9,557 bases of DNA from Thermoanaerobaculales bacterium (lineage in GTDB: Bacteria > Acidobacteriota > Thermoanaerobaculia > Thermoanaerobaculales > Sulfomarinibacteraceae): positions 1-9,557 of the forward strand of contig JAOZPW010000145.1 of assembly GCA_029932545.1 (NCBI GenBank). Reading direction: 5' to 3'. The translations under genes and the position numbers were made by a program. The notes below the pieces were generated by a model. It saw nothing but the letters and a program-made list of their open reading frames with translations, did no database searches and was not told where the DNA came from. This document shows, piece after piece, positions 1 to 7,368 of the stretch (within the stretch, counting starts at the first letter, position 1; each line of letters starts with the position of its first letter).

Positions 1-2744
1 TCCTCATTGGTCACATTGAATGCCTCAGCGATGATCTCGAGCTCAAGATTACGTCCGAAGATGAAAGTCTTGGACAGGCGCAAATCCATGTTCCGGTAGT
101 AGGGCTGCCGGAAGGTGTTGCGGGTGTAGTGATAGAAGACGCCCGGGGAGGTTTCGATGACCGCCCGTTCATTCCGGGAGTAGCCGTCGTTATTATGGTC
201 ACGGCCGTCCATCGCAGAGTAGGGGAAACCCGAACGGATATAGATGATACCGGAGACCATCATGTCCCAGGGCAATTGATAGGAACCGGACATGACGAAC
301 TTGTGTTGTACGTCGAAGTTCGACGGACCCCAGTCGCCATTGAGGTTGAACTGATCTTCCGGATAGGCGCTCGACGATGACACCGAACGCTCGTTGGAGT
401 CGTTGTCCTCGGCCTCGGACCAGGTGTAGGACGCATCCAGCATCCAGCCGTTGGAGAAGCGCTTGCGGCCCTTGAGCACGATCGCTTTGTACTCCGCTTC
501 GGCATCGGAGGTGAAGGTCATGATCTGCTCGAAATCCGGGTAGTTCGACTGGTAGTAATAGGGCACGTAGACCGGACGACCGTCGTCAGTCAGCTCACCG
601 GTGGCGGCGCCAATATTCTGGTCGAACTTGCGCTCAAGGTTCTTGGTCTCCGAGTAGATCAGGTCGACACCCAGGGAGAAGTCGGTCATGACTTCGCGCT
701 CGTAGCCGAGGGAGATCCGCAGGGTCTCCGGGTTCTCGAAGTTCGGGTCGTAAACGAAGATATCAGGCGTCACCGAATCCAAATCACCCAGGCCGCCCCA
801 GCGATCGGGGTAGGTCGGGCAGCCTCCGTACGAGCATCGCTCAGAAACCCTGATAACCCGCACGCCGTTGGCCAGCATTGCGTTGGCGTCCAGGAGTGTC
901 GGAGTATTGTCGTAGAAGTAACCGGCACCACCACGCAGGACCTGTTTGCCGTCACCGGCGAGATCCCAGGCAAAACCGACGCGCGGCGCCCAGTTGTTGG
1001 TGTCGTCGGGAATCTGACCGGTATCCGGGAAGAGTGGATTGGTTTCCTTGGGATCGTCGTGGGCCTGGAGGTCGTAGCGCAGACCGTATGTCAGGGTGAA
1101 ATTCGGAGTGGTGCGCCACTCGTCCTGGAGATAGAAGGCGTAGTAGTCGGTATCAAACTTCACTGCACCGTCGTAGTCCGAGAAGCTCTGGGTGTAGGAG
1201 TAGGGCTCATCATTGAAGAAATCGTCCCACTCAGAGTAGGAATAGGCGCCACCGCCGTAACGGTAGAATCCATCGTCGAAGGCGACGAAATCCAGATTCA
1301 TACCGGCCTTGAGCGTGTGCTCACCCAGGTAGTAGGTGAAGTTGTCGATGATCTGCAACCGGTCCTCATCCAGGAAGTTGGGCAGAAACTGGTTCTGACC
1401 CCAGTTTGCCTTGTATCCGTAGATACCGGTCTCGGGCAGGTCCATGTTGTTGGCCGTTCGCGGCCGCTCTTCGCTCGCGTACTGCACGATCAATTCGTTG
1501 AAGGCATTCTCGGAAAGAACCGAGTTCAAGGACGCGACGAAGGAGTTGAAGCTGTTCTCTTCGAAGCCGTTGTTGGACCGGCCGGTGTTGGAGTAGGAGG
1601 AGGTCAGATTCTCACCTTCCTGGGTCGAGTAGTTGTCACGAAGGGTCAGGAGGTGGTTGTCCGACAACTGCCAGTCCAACTTGAGCAAAATGACGTCGGC
1701 GTCGTTGGTCTGCTCGATCTCGCCCGTTTCGTTGTCGTAGTCAAGGCCGGTGATCGCTTCCCACTCGCCCTGACGGCCGTCGGGAAAATCACGGAAGCGA
1801 GCTTCGTAGGGTGTCACGTAGTCCTGCGAGTCGTAGGATACGAAGAAGTGGAGCTTGTCCTTGACGATCGGGCCACCCAAGGCGAAACCATACTGCTTCT
1901 GGTCGAAGGCGCTGGAATCGAAGCCCAGTGCATCTTCTTCGATGAAGCTGTCGTCACGATAGTAATAAAAGACCTCACCCCTGAAATCATTGGTACCGGA
2001 CTTGGTGATTGCGTTCATCACACCACCGGAGGCGTTGAACTGCAGGTTGTAGGAGGACTGAATGATCTGGAACTCCTTGATTGCAGCCTGCGAGAAGGTG
2101 AAGGGCGGACGGGTGCCGCCACGCTCTTCACCGAAGAAGGAACTCTGGCTGTTGGAACCGTCAATATTGAACGAGTTCTGGATGCCTCGGGCACCCATAT
2201 TGATGCCGCCCCGGCCGCCGCCCTGGGTTTCATCAGCGGCAACCGCACCCGGAGCGAGGATTGCGAAGTCCGTAAAATCACGGCCCTGCAAGGGAAGGTT
2301 AGCGATAGCTCGATCACCGACCGATGCCGACACCGAGGGGTTGGTCGTCTCGATGACCGGCGCTTCCGCCGTTACGACGATCTCTTCAGAAATCGCGCTC
2401 TCGGCCAGGAAATAGTCGATCCGAACCGAAGAACCCAGGCCGACCCGGGCGCCACGCTTGATTTCGGCTCTGAAGCCGTCCAGCGTCGCCTTGACGTCGT
2501 AGATGCCAACAGGCAGGAGGTCCAAACGGAAAAACCCGGCGGTATCGGTGATCGCCGTCCGGCTGAATCCGGTCTCCGTATTGCTCGCAGTGATCGTCGC
2601 GCCGGGCATGGCACCACCATCTGCATCTGTTGCAGTTCCAATAATTTGTCCGGTTGAACCACTGCTCTGGGCCCAACCGGCGTTGGGTGCCAGCAGCACC
2701 GCTGCAGCCACCACAAGTCCTATTACCATCACAACCTTACGCAT
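1..2744 (-). CDS. TonB-dependent receptor with carboxypeptidase-like regulatory domain (Oar-like), 3' end outside window
   Basis: Outer-membrane active transporter expected to take up large substrates (peptides, glycans or siderophores) using TonB energy; the substrate is unknown. The frame is open for 914 codons from ATG 2744 to the window edge. Residues 1-25 are a signal peptide ending AGWAQ. Residues about 30-115 form a carboxypeptidase-regulatory-like beta domain (GTATDADGGAMPGATI, then DTAGFFRLDLLPVGIYDV). A TonB-box-like EEIVVTAEAP lies at about 120-129, followed by a plug with NLPLQGRDF, INMGARG and NAITKSGTNDFRGEVFYY. The rest is barrel rich in Tyr/Asn/Asp with repeated aromatic strand ends. 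The last visible part (LELEIIAEAFNVTNE) resembles the penultimate strand, so only several dozen residues are probably missing. Cys637 and Cys642 (RCSYGGC) could form a disulphide in an exposed loop. The start is supported by GGAGG at 2752-2756, seven bases upstream. It lies 119 bases downstream of the co-directional nucleotidase. Family assignment is secure; Oar-like subfamily and substrate are inference. Confidence 0.93.
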   Translation of the reverse strand, partial: MRKVVMVIGLVVAAAVLLAPNAGWAQSSGSTGQIIGTATDADGGAMPGATITASNTETGFSRTAITDTAGFFRLDLLPVGIYDVKATLDGFRAEIKRGARVGLGSSVRIDYFLAESAISEEIVVTAEAPVIETTNPSVSASVGDRAIANLPLQGRDFTDFAILAPGAVAADETQGGGRGGINMGARGIQNSFNIDGSNSQSSFFGEERGGTRPPFTFSQAAIKEFQIIQSSYNLQFNASGGVMNAITKSGTNDFRGEVFYYYRDDSFIEEDALGFDSSAFDQKQYGFALGGPIVKDKLHFFVSYDSQDYVTPYEARFRDFPDGRQGEWEAITGLDYDNETGEIEQTNDADVILLKLDWQLSDNHLLTLRDNYSTQEGENLTSSYSNTGRSNNGFEENSFNSFVASLNSVLSENAFNELIVQYASEERPRTANNMDLPETGIYGYKANWGQNQFLPNFLDEDRLQIIDNFTYYLGEHTLKAGMNLDFVAFDDGFYRYGGGAYSYSEWDDFFNDEPYSYTQSFSDYDGAVKFDTDYYAFYLQDEWRTTPNFTLTYGLRYDLQAHDDPKETNPLFPDTGQIPDDTNNWAPRVGFAWDLAGDGKQVLRGGAGYFYDNTPTLLDANAMLANGVRVIRVSERCSYGGCPTYPDRWGGLGDLDSVTPDIFVYDPNFENPETLRISLGYEREVMTDFSLGVDLIYSETKNLERKFDQNIGAATGELTDDGRPVYVPYYYQSNYPDFEQIMTFTSDAEAEYKAIVLKGRKRFSNGWMLDASYTWSEAEDNDSNERSVSSSSAYPEDQFNLNGDWGPSNFDVQHKFVMSGSYQLPWDMMVSGIIYIRSGFPYSAMDGRDHNNDGYSRNERAVIETSPGVFYHYTRNTFRQPYYRNMDLRLSKTFIFGRNLELEIIAEAFNVTNE

Positions 2745-2764
2745 AGTATCTCCTCCCTCAATTG

Positions 2765-2780
2765 TGTGAATGAAATCACA
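2765..2780. promoter_or_regulatory. Perfect TGTGA-N6-TCACA palindrome (CRP/FNR-family-like operator)
   Basis: The 16 bases TGTGAATGAAATCACA match the classical half-sites of CRP-type regulators exactly, with the canonical six-base spacer. The site ends only about 20 bases upstream of the receptor ATG, just before its ribosome binding site. If the promoter at 2821-2849 is used, the site lies in the transcribed leader, where binding would block rather than activate transcription. A second TGTGAAT heptamer occurs in the opposite orientation at 2830-2836, inside the promoter spacer. The match is visible; that a CRP-family protein binds here is inference, and a chance match cannot be excluded. Confidence 0.4.
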
Positions 2781-2820
2781 TTTCCTCAAAACAAAAAAGA
2801 ATCGAAAACGTCACGGAGCT

Positions 2821-2849
2821 AATGTACAGATTCACAAGCTCGCTTTCAA
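2821..2849 (-). promoter_or_regulatory. Candidate sigma70-type promoter for the TonB receptor
   Basis: Read on the minus strand, TTGAAA (2849-2844, five of six to the -35 consensus) is separated by exactly 17 bases from TACATT (2826-2821, four of six to the -10 consensus). The predicted transcript start near 2814 gives a leader of about 70 bases. It would let the receptor be expressed separately from the nucleotidase upstream. The prediction rests on consensus matching in a GC-rich genome whose promoter preferences are unknown. Confidence 0.35.
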
Positions 2850-2863
2850 CCGAAATTTTCATC

Positions 2864-4537
2864 TTATTTCGGATTCTTCTCTCCATCGATCTCGGGGGCG
2901 ATCACCCAGTTCAGGTCAGCCTCGGGCGACCAGGTTTTCAGACGTGTCAGATGGTCGTCAATCAACGACGCCACTTCCTCCGATGAACGCCAAATCACCT
3001 CCGCCTCGGCCAGGTGCGGAAATCCTCCACCGCCCGCGGCACGATAGTTATTGCAGACCATTGTGAAATCCGCTTGAAGATCCAAAGGGTGGCCATTTCT
3101 ACGGAGATCCCGCACCCGGTCACCCTCAGGCCGGGTCGGATCAATGCGATAGCTCAGGCCCTGCATTGTGTCAACATTGTAGTGGCGGACGTCGGGATCA
3201 ACGACGATGACGCAAGGGCCATCAGCGGGACACTCGACGCCGTCGTAATACCGGGCTGCATGTTCCAGCACATCCTTGACCTGGGCGCCAGTCAGCTTCA
3301 CCGATCGCAAGGTGTTGGGGTAGACGTAGAGTGAGCGAACCCAACGACTGGTCACCGGCCCGGGAACGAGATCGGGAGTGCTTCCGGTCAACAGACTGGC
3401 CAGGGAGAGGTCGGCCCCGGAAGCCTTCAGCTGAACCTGGTGGATCAAATCCTGAGCGGCACAATCCCTGAGGCGGCATCTCCGGACGCTGACCGCCCTG
3501 TCGACGACGGTCAGGGGCCTGGCCAGGGCCTCGACCACCCGTCGATGCTGCGGTTCGAATTTTTCCACGAGTACCTGGTCAACCTCGGATTCAGCCAGGT
3601 CAATATTCTCGCCATGCCAGGAGACGATCGACGCTGGACCCTCACCCATTCGATTCAGCTCGAGGTCGATCCGCGTCATGACCCGGCCTCTCGACGAGGG
3701 CTGCGAGATGATCGTACCGTGCAGGAGCCGGGGCGGAAGATTCTGGTGGGCATGACCGGTCAGCAAAAGGTCGATGCCCGAAACTCGTGCCAAACGATCA
3801 CCGAAGTTTTCGTAGCCGGTACCGTCGGTCTCGCCGGTTTCCGGGTCGATCTCGAAGCCCGTGTGTGCCAGGACAATCACCAGATCACAGTTCTCATCCT
3901 CCCGAAGTATGGAAACCCAATGCCGAGCAGCCTCATCCATCGGCTCAAAAGCGAGCCCCTCATAATGCGCCGGCTCCTCCCATCCCGGGATATTGGGAGT
4001 CACCAGGCCTAAAATGCCGACCCTCACCTGACCCATTTCCTTGACTACGAAAGGCTGAAACGCCGGGAGTCCATCCTTGACCTTGATTGCGTTGGCCGCG
4101 AGAAAGGGGAAGTCCGCTTCAGCCTCTGCCCGCCGAAGAGGGCCCATACCGAAGTTGAATTCGTGATTGCCGACGGCCATCGCCGCGTATCCAATTCTAT
4201 TCATTGCCTCGATCGTCGGACTGGCCTCGTTCCACCGAATATGGGCCATCTCCTCCAGAGGCGTGCCCTGGAGCGTATCGCCCGAATCCACCAGCAAAAC
4301 CGGGTGGTCGGTTGATGCCCGGATCGCAGTGACACCCGCCGACACTCGAGCCAGGGAACCCGGGACCCCACTGTCCCGGGCATCGTCAAACGGCAGGACC
4401 TGTCCGTGCAGGTCGGAGGTGTGGAGGATGGTCAGCTTGAGGGTGTCGGCAGCGTGCGCGGACGCCGGCAAGAGCCAGTGCGTTACTGCGGCGCACATCA
4501 ATGTTGTCAACAGAATCAATCGTTTTCTGGTGTCCAT
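2864..4537 (-). CDS. Exported 5'-nucleotidase / UshA-CpdB family metallophosphoesterase
   Basis: Predicted periplasmic two-metal phosphohydrolase releasing phosphate from nucleotides or related esters. The 557-residue length is usual for UshA-type enzymes. Residues 1-29 are a Sec signal peptide (basic MDTRKR, hydrophobic core, cleavage after SAHA). The metallophosphoesterase domain shows all family blocks: TSDLHG (Asp42, His44), VDSGDTLQG (Asp87), GNHEFNFG (123-130), LAHTGFE (His225) and TGHAHQ (261-265). The C-terminal nucleotide-binding domain has MQGLSYRIDPTRP and CNNYRAAGGGGFP (about 495-507), the place where relatives stack the base on an aromatic residue; GGGGF replaces the commoner GGDGY/F there. 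I chose ATG 4537 because it directly precedes the signal peptide; an upstream in-frame start at 4573 would add twelve residues that spoil it. Purine-rich GGGGGA precedes this ATG. Whether it is a 5'-nucleotidase, a 2',3'-cyclic phosphodiesterase or a UDP-sugar hydrolase cannot be told by eye. Confidence 0.93.
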   Translation of the reverse strand: MDTRKRLILLTTLMCAAVTHWLLPASAHAADTLKLTILHTSDLHGQVLPFDDARDSGVPGSLARVSAGVTAIRASTDHPVLLVDSGDTLQGTPLEEMAHIRWNEASPTIEAMNRIGYAAMAVGNHEFNFGMGPLRRAEAEADFPFLAANAIKVKDGLPAFQPFVVKEMGQVRVGILGLVTPNIPGWEEPAHYEGLAFEPMDEAARHWVSILREDENCDLVIVLAHTGFEIDPETGETDGTGYENFGDRLARVSGIDLLLTGHAHQNLPPRLLHGTIISQPSSRGRVMTRIDLELNRMGEGPASIVSWHGENIDLAESEVDQVLVEKFEPQHRRVVEALARPLTVVDRAVSVRRCRLRDCAAQDLIHQVQLKASGADLSLASLLTGSTPDLVPGPVTSRWVRSLYVYPNTLRSVKLTGAQVKDVLEHAARYYDGVECPADGPCVIVVDPDVRHYNVDTMQGLSYRIDPTRPEGDRVRDLRRNGHPLDLQADFTMVCNNYRAAGGGGFPHLAEAEVIWRSSEEVASLIDDHLTRLKTWSPEADLNWVIAPEIDGEKNPK

Positions 4538-4636
4538 GGCCGGTCCCCCATGGCGGCGATCGTAGCAAAGCAACGTCAGCGATCCGATTTCTCCTCATCC
4601 ATCCCCGGCCTTCGGGGTCGCTTCGCGCCCCCGCTC

Positions 4637-4822
4637 GGTGCATTTCCCTCAAGGGCAACAGAGTCGAAATCGGGAGAGCATCGCCCTTGAGGAAAATGAC
4701 CTCGGCGGCCTACGGCGTCAGCCGAGACTCGATTGCCAACGTCACCGCCGTGGATTGCCCCACACAGCCTTTCCCGAAGCGAAACCGTCACCGGAAGGTC
4801 TGCCTTAGGAAAAGCCTGTGTG
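4637..4822 (+). promoter_or_regulatory. Structured leader, possible degenerate cobalamin riboswitch
   Basis: This non-coding stretch contains two strong stems (4641-4656 with 4683-4698; 4761-4775 with 4808-4822). Read on the plus strand it echoes cobalamin riboswitch blocks in the right order: CGGTGC at 4636-4641, AAGGGCAA followed by GTCGAAATC (compare AAGGGAA and GGTGnnAAtCC), CGCCCTT closing a P3-like stem, AACGTCACCG (compare AACGCCACTG), and ACCGGAAGGTCTGCC at 4789-4804 (compare the B12 box ending AGACCTGCC). Many differences are transitions, as expected in decay, and P4 does not pair well, so it is unlikely to be functional. It precedes a decayed receptor of the type often controlled by such riboswitches. 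The similarity was judged by eye; it may be chance. Confidence 0.28.
4641..4698. repeat. Inverted repeat, 16-base arms (15/16) around a 26-base loop
   Basis: CATTTCCCTCAAGGGC at 4641-4656 is the reverse complement of GCCCTTGAGGAAAATG at 4683-4698 apart from one position. Transcribed from either strand it would form a long stable hairpin. No T-run follows on either side, so it does not look like a simple intrinsic terminator. It lies upstream of both the divergent nucleotidase gene (minus) and the receptor remnant (plus). Confidence 0.7.
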
Positions 4823-5317
4823 CCGCACGTCCCGTCTGGGCATTTTGTGCGCCCTTGATTTTGGGCTCCGGCGTTGGCTGACTCGCTGAGGACGTCGTGG
4901 TCGACGGAGCCCGGGCACGGCACGCCGTGCCCCTACCGAGCGCCTGTCGCTGTCATCGGACGCGGACGCCGCCACGGTTGACGGACCCGGACGCAGTCCA
5001 CTGCCGCGGTCCCGGATTTCGATCCCGCCCGATCCCGTTACGCCTTGGCCCACCCCCGATTGGAAACCGCCTGGACCGGAGGGACCGAGTCCAGTCCCGG
5101 ATGGAGAGCCGGATGGGCTCTCAAATACCGTCAGCCTGCGAACGGTGGATCATGGTCAACCTTGGATCTTCGCCTCGGCCGACGTATCCTTTCCTCTATG
5201 TGGTTGAACCTGGAAGCCAATAATATCTTCGACCGCTCGATCACCGAGGTCCACGGCATGCCTCTGCCTGGACGGTCGGTCAGTTTGACGGTGATTTGCA
5301 AGGGAGGGCCGAGGTGA
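4816..5317 (+). pseudogene. Remnant of a BtuB-like TonB-dependent receptor with a large internal deletion
   Basis: The C-terminal part is clear. Starting at about 5015 and ending at TGA 5315-5317, the frame reads SRYALAHPRLETAW, WRAGWALKYRQP, STLDLRLGRR, LNLEANNIFDRS and ITEVHGMPLPGRSVSLTV. This matches the last barrel strands and the NLFDR...E..G.PLPGR ending of short TonB receptors. An intact receptor would need some 500-700 residues, but this frame is closed by TGA at 4979. Upstream, in a different phase, a signal-peptide-like stretch (4816-4878, beginning with CTG where an ATG might have been, preceded by AGGA) runs into TGA 4879. It then continues LAEDVVVDGARARHAVPLPSA (4882-4944), resembling a TonB box and plug start. 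The simplest reading is a point stop, a frameshift and deletion of most of plug and barrel. The end overlaps the aroC GTG start as GTGA. The C-terminal assignment is firm; the N-terminal one is inference. Confidence 0.6.
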
Positions 5318-6510
5318 ACAGACTCCGTATGCTGACCGGAGGCGAAAGCCATGGTCCGAAGTTGACGACAATCCTCGAGGGCTTGCCTGCGGGCCTGCCG
5401 CTGAATCGAGCATCGATTGACGAGATGCTGCGCCGCCGCCAACACGGTTTCGGTCGTGGTGGTCGTCAACGCATCGAGCACGACACCGTGGAAGTCACTG
5501 GCGGCCTGCGCAACGGCCGGACTCTGGGATCACCACTGGTCATGCACGTCGAGAACCGGGATTGGGCGAATTGGAGCGAGGTGATGGACCCCTGGGAGGT
5601 CGATCAGTCCAAGGCCGGCGAACGATCAGTGACTCGGCCGAGACCGGGCCACGCCGATTATTCGGGCGGCGTCGCCACCGATCAGCTCGAAGACCAACGC
5701 AATGTGCTGGAACGGGCCTCGGCCCGGGAGACCGCAGCACGTGTTGCCGCAGGGGCTGTCTGTTGTCAGTTGCTTGAGCGCTTCGGCATCGAAATGCGGT
5801 CGGCCGTCCTCGCCCTCGGGTCCCACACAATACTGGAAGGGGCTCCGACATGGGAAGACCTGGCCGGAGTCGATCCCGCCTCTCCCCTGGTAACGCCCCG
5901 TCCAAACGATGAAGAGCCCCTGGTGGAGGCTGTCCGTTCGGTCAGAGACGAAGGTGAGACCCTGGGTGGTGTGGTCGGCCTGGTCGTTCGGGGTATGCCC
6001 CCCGGGCTTGGCTCCTACGTCCACTGGGACCGAAAACTGGACGGATGTCTGGCCCAGGCGATCACCTCGATCCCATCAGTCAAAGCAGTGGCACTGGGCG
6101 AGGGTCTTGAGGTCAGCCGCCGGGTAGGATCCCTGGCTCACGACCCCTTCATCCTGGGCGAAAACGGTCTCGAACGAACGAGCAATTACGCAGGAGGTCT
6201 CGAGGGCGGGGTTACCAATGGATCAGATCTGGTTCTTCGGGCCTTTTTTAAACCAATTTCAACCTTGAGGCGGGGACTGCCGTCGGTTGATCTGGAAACC
6301 GGCGAGCCGGGGAACACCGTCTGGGAACGTTCCGACGTCACCGCGATTGGCGCTGCGCCGGTAATCCTCGAGAGCATGGCTGCACTGATTTTGGCCGATG
6401 CCCTCCTGGAAACCCTTGGTGGCCAGGCCATTGCCGATGTTGATACGTCCTGGGAAACCTACTGCGCCCGTGTAGCACGCTGGTGGACCCCGAAACAGAA
6501 GTTTCAATGA
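5314..6510 (+). CDS. aroC: Chorismate synthase
   Basis: Catalyses the last common step of aromatic biosynthesis, 5-enolpyruvylshikimate-3-phosphate to chorismate, using reduced FMN in the cytosol. Family signatures run the full length: TGGESHGP (8-15, catalytic His13), RRRQHGFGRGGRQRIE (FMN/substrate loop), RPGHAD (110-115, His113), ERASARETAARVAAGA (about 133-148), GGLEGGVTNG, FFKPISTL, and ERSDVTAIGAAPVILESMAAL near the end. The length of 398 residues is within, toward the long side of, the family range. I chose GTG 5314 because AGGGAGG (5301-5307) lies at good spacing and the product begins like relatives; ATG 5329 would shorten it by five residues. The start overlaps the stop of the receptor remnant as GTGA. 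The 3' end overlaps ispH by ATGA, so the two are probably one transcript. No separate FMN reductase domain is fused. No convincing promoter was found in the decayed region upstream. Confidence 0.97.
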   Translation: MNRLRMLTGGESHGPKLTTILEGLPAGLPLNRASIDEMLRRRQHGFGRGGRQRIEHDTVEVTGGLRNGRTLGSPLVMHVENRDWANWSEVMDPWEVDQSKAGERSVTRPRPGHADYSGGVATDQLEDQRNVLERASARETAARVAAGAVCCQLLERFGIEMRSAVLALGSHTILEGAPTWEDLAGVDPASPLVTPRPNDEEPLVEAVRSVRDEGETLGGVVGLVVRGMPPGLGSYVHWDRKLDGCLAQAITSIPSVKAVALGEGLEVSRRVGSLAHDPFILGENGLERTSNYAGGLEGGVTNGSDLVLRAFFKPISTLRRGLPSVDLETGEPGNTVWERSDVTAIGAAPVILESMAALILADALLETLGGQAIADVDTSWETYCARVARWWTPKQKFQ

Positions 6511-7358
6511 TCACAGTCAAGCGAGCCGACAAATACGGCTTTTGTTCGGGCGTTCGCATTGCGGACATCAAGGTTCGCCGGTTTGCCACGGATGGCGGCT
6601 CCGGTGCAATCCTGGGTCAGGTTGTCCACAACGAACGGGTCGTCGCCGAGATGGAAGAAATGGGCATGCGGACCGTCGAGGCCATCACCGACGTCACCGA
6701 ACCGGCAATCGTCTTTTCTGCCCACGGAGTCCCGGAGTCCTTCCACCGCGAAGCTCATATTCTTGGACTCGAGGTACTCGATACAACCTGCACCTTCGTC
6801 TACGACATCCACCGCGAAAGCCAGGCTGCGCTGCGGGAAGGTTGCCATTTGGTCTTCGTCGGAGAGGCCAAACACAGGGAGGTCATCGGCTACACCCATG
6901 ACCTGAATCCCGAGTGTTATGACGTGATCTCCTCCCTGAAAGAGGCACGGGCCATCGACTGGTCCGAATATCCTGCCATTAGGATTTTCTACCAGACGAC
7001 CCTGAACGCTGAGCACTACGAAGACACCGTTCGGGTCATTGAGTCGGCCAATCCCAACACCTCAAGGGCCGATACAATTTGCTACGCCACCAAGGAAAAT
7101 CAGGACGCGGCGCGCGCCCTGGCAGGCGAACCAAACATCGACATTATCCTGGTGATCGGGGGCGCAAAGAGTGCCAATACACACCACCTCTGGGAAATCA
7201 CCTCCAAGATCAAGACCTCGTATCTTATTCAGGGGCCTGAGGCGATTCAGCCCGAATGGTTGAGCGATGTCCGGTGTGTCGGACTGACCGCGGGCGCTTC
7301 GACCCCGGATTCCCTTGTCGACGAGGTCGAGGCGTTTGTGAAGGCCTTCGAGGAGTGA
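6507..7358 (+). CDS. ispH: 4-hydroxy-3-methylbut-2-enyl diphosphate reductase (HMBPP reductase)
   Basis: Final enzyme of the MEP isoprenoid pathway, converting HMBPP to IPP and DMAPP with a [4Fe-4S] cluster. The three cluster cysteines are present: Cys13 (YGFCSGV), Cys95 (DTTCTFV) and Cys192 (TICYATKENQ). Substrate-binding blocks are HNERVV (His41), SAHGVPESF (His73), KHREVIGY (His123, with Glu125 as the proton-relay glutamate), YQTTLN, GGAKSANTHHL and VGLTAGASTPD. The length of 283 residues is somewhat shorter than the Escherichia coli enzyme, as in many short bacterial forms. Two details differ from the commonest pattern: GEAKHREVIGY replaces GH-containing forms before the glutamate, and SAN replaces SSN. 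ATG 6507 was chosen because it overlaps the aroC stop in ATGA and gives the normal short leader before YGFCSG; the upstream in-frame GTG 6483 lies inside aroC. The stop lies just before the dispersed repeat. Confidence 0.97.
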   Translation: MITVKRADKYGFCSGVRIADIKVRRFATDGGSGAILGQVVHNERVVAEMEEMGMRTVEAITDVTEPAIVFSAHGVPESFHREAHILGLEVLDTTCTFVYDIHRESQAALREGCHLVFVGEAKHREVIGYTHDLNPECYDVISSLKEARAIDWSEYPAIRIFYQTTLNAEHYEDTVRVIESANPNTSRADTICYATKENQDAARALAGEPNIDIILVIGGAKSANTHHLWEITSKIKTSYLIQGPEAIQPEWLSDVRCVGLTAGASTPDSLVDEVEAFVKAFEE

Positions 7359-7368
7359 GGGGGAAACC

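Noticed and set aside
1059..2657. A 532-codon open frame on the plus strand, antisense to the TonB receptor
   Set aside because: Its product is Val/Gly-rich with no recognisable domain, and it mirrors the codon bias of the receptor gene on the other strand, whose frame shows clear domains.
2850..2872. CCGAAAT...ATTTCGG hairpin overlapping the nucleotidase stop, as a terminator
   Set aside because: Only seven base pairs, AT-rich, and no T-run follows on the minus strand.
4576..4923. A 115-codon minus-strand frame upstream of the nucleotidase gene
   Set aside because: Low-complexity Arg/Pro/Gly-rich composition, no domain, no good ribosome binding site, and it covers the inverted repeat and receptor remnant.
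5162..5190. TTGGAT-N17-TATCCT as a promoter for aroC
   Set aside because: Only three of six and four of six consensus matches, inside sequence that is better explained as receptor coding remnant.
6483..6506. Upstream in-frame GTG start for ispH
   Set aside because: It lies within aroC and adds eight residues not typical of the family; ATG 6507 gives the usual short leader and an ATGA overlap.
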